This document shows, in pieces, positions 5,996 to 6,782 of a DNA stretch of 6,782 nt (the stretch's first letter is position 1; each line of letters starts with the position of its first letter). Below the pieces are notes generated by a model. That model was given only the letters and a program-made list of their open reading frames with translations. It was not told where the DNA came from and searched no databases. The DNA comes from Planctomycetota bacterium. Lineage in GTDB: Bacteria > Planctomycetota > Planctomycetia > Pirellulales > S012-138. Position numbers and translations under genes: made by a program. The stretch spans positions 1 to 6,782 of the forward strand of contig JALSGI010000012.1 of assembly GCA_026982835.1 (NCBI GenBank), given 5' to 3'.

Positions 5996-6782
5996 CGCAC
6001 CGCCAGGGAAGATGCCGAGGCCCCGTCTCGCGCCGCTGGGTACTGCAAGCGGGGGTGTTGGGTCTGGGTGGATTTTCGCTGGCCGATTATTTGCGATTGC
6101 GGGCCCAGGCCGGCCCGCAAGGCGTCTCCACTTCGGCCCCGGAGACGGCCGTGATCCTGCTGTGGCTTCCCGGCGGGCCGCCGCACATGGACATGTACGA
6201 CATGAAGCCCCAGGCCCCGGAGGAGTACCGCGGGGCGTTTCGTCCCATCCGCACCAACGTGCCGGGCCTGGAAGTGTGCGAGCTGATGCCCCGGCATGCC
6301 CAGGTGGCCGACCGCTTTGCGTTGATCCGCTCCATCGCCCACACTTTTGCCGATCACGGCGGAGGGCACAAGCGGTTTTTGACTGGCCGCGAGCCCAAGC
6401 AGCCCACCGGATTCGTCAACGATGCCCCGGCCGTGGGTTCCATCGTGGCCAAGTGCCGGGAGCACCTGCGCGTGGGGCTGCCCAACTACGTGGCCGGGGT
6501 GCCGCGAGGCAACACCGACACCTTCAGCTTCGGTGCCGCTTACCTGGGGCAGGCGTACACGCCGTTTATGTTCCACGGGGACCCCAGCCGCCCGGACTTC
6601 AAGATCCAAAACCTGGCCATCGACGCGGCCACTGCGGGCCGGCTCCAGGACCGCATGGCGTTGTTGAAGAGCTTTGACCGCCTGCGCCGCGACGTGGATG
6701 CCAGCGGCATGATGGAGGCCATGGACCAGTTCCATCGCCGCGCGGTGGAGATGCTCCTGAGCTCCCGCACCCGGCAGGCGTT
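5992..6782 (+). CDS. DUF1501 family protein, N-terminal part (runs off the window)
   Basis: The gene starts with GTG at 5992, supported by AAGGGA (5979-5984) seven bases upstream; no in-frame ATG lies between the promoter and this start. 263 codons are present, about half or more of a usual DUF1501 protein, and the 3' end lies outside. Twin arginines at 14-15 (SRRWVLQAG) lead into a hydrophobic stretch (20-33), a Tat-type signal. Then come AVILLWLPGGPPHMDMYDMKP (strand and loop at 53-73), AHTFADHGGGHKRFLTG (116-132) and a region up to a methionine-rich helix (about 218-257). GGPPHMD is the counterpart of GGPSHLE in the 485-aa copy, so these two are closer to each other than to the 497-aa copy. 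The metal-site motifs of the C-terminal half should lie downstream. It is divergent from the 5703-4210 gene. Confidence 0.9.
   Translation, partial: MTHRQGRCRGPVSRRWVLQAGVLGLGGFSLADYLRLRAQAGPQGVSTSAPETAVILLWLPGGPPHMDMYDMKPQAPEEYRGAFRPIRTNVPGLEVCELMPRHAQVADRFALIRSIAHTFADHGGGHKRFLTGREPKQPTGFVNDAPAVGSIVAKCREHLRVGLPNYVAGVPRGNTDTFSFGAAYLGQAYTPFMFHGDPSRPDFKIQNLAIDAATAGRLQDRMALLKSFDRLRRDVDASGMMEAMDQFHRRAVEMLLSSRTRQA

Noticed and set aside
6012..6677. 221-codon plus-strand frame starting at ATG 6012
   Set aside because: It is a shifted frame of the DUF1501 gene. The GTG-initiated frame at 5992 gives the Tat motif and the GGPPHMD core loop; this one gives an Arg/Pro/Gly-rich sequence.
5716..6735. 339-codon minus-strand frame opposite the third DUF1501 gene
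   Set aside because: It crosses the divergent promoter and is antisense to a coherent Tat-signal DUF1501 reading frame from 5992.

Overview
This is a GC-rich bacterial window whose gene content points to the Planctomycetota, probably a Pirellulales-like lineage. The main evidence is three separate DUF1501-family proteins, each with a twin-arginine (Tat) motif at its N-terminus. DUF1501 families are strongly expanded in that phylum. The lineage is inferred from gene content; no rRNA or other marker gene is present.

Layout: (1) 146-610 (+) encodes a short MgtC/SapB-family membrane protein with a good Shine-Dalgarno. (2) 740-1477 (+) encodes a predicted lipoprotein, preceded by a long imperfect hairpin (676-731) whose 3' arm contains the gene's own Shine-Dalgarno. 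(3) 1478-1735 has no convincing gene but holds one copy of a palindromic repeat. (4) On the minus strand, a 485-aa DUF1501 protein (3606 to 2149) is followed by a 114-aa multi-spanning membrane protein (2080 to 1736), probably one transcript. (5) 3607-4209 is about 600 nt without a gene. It holds a 127-bp MITE-like element with perfect 16-bp terminal inverted repeats and a cluster of related GAGC-stem palindromes, several ending in T-tracts like intrinsic terminators. (6) A second DUF1501 gene (5703 to 4210, minus) ends just before a terminator-like hairpin. (7) A 288-bp divergent region holds a strong sigma70-type promoter (TTGACA, 18 nt, TATAAC with an extended -10) and a possible 19-codon upstream ORF. 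(8) A third DUF1501 gene (5992 onward, plus, GTG start) runs off the window; its real reading frame is easily missed because of the GTG start and the truncation.

How the genes fit together: the three DUF1501 proteins are probably exported by the Tat system. They share alkaline-phosphatase/sulfatase-like motifs, but their substrates are unknown. In planctomycetes DUF1501 genes often lie next to DUF1549/DUF1553 cytochrome-containing partners. No such partner is visible here, although one could follow the truncated third gene. The MgtC-like protein and the lipoprotein have no evident functional link to them.

I see no complete new multi-gene system. The most unusual signals are non-coding: the ribosome-site hairpin before the lipoprotein, the nested MITE/terminator-repeat island, and the leader ORF overlapping the GTG start of the third DUF1501 gene.
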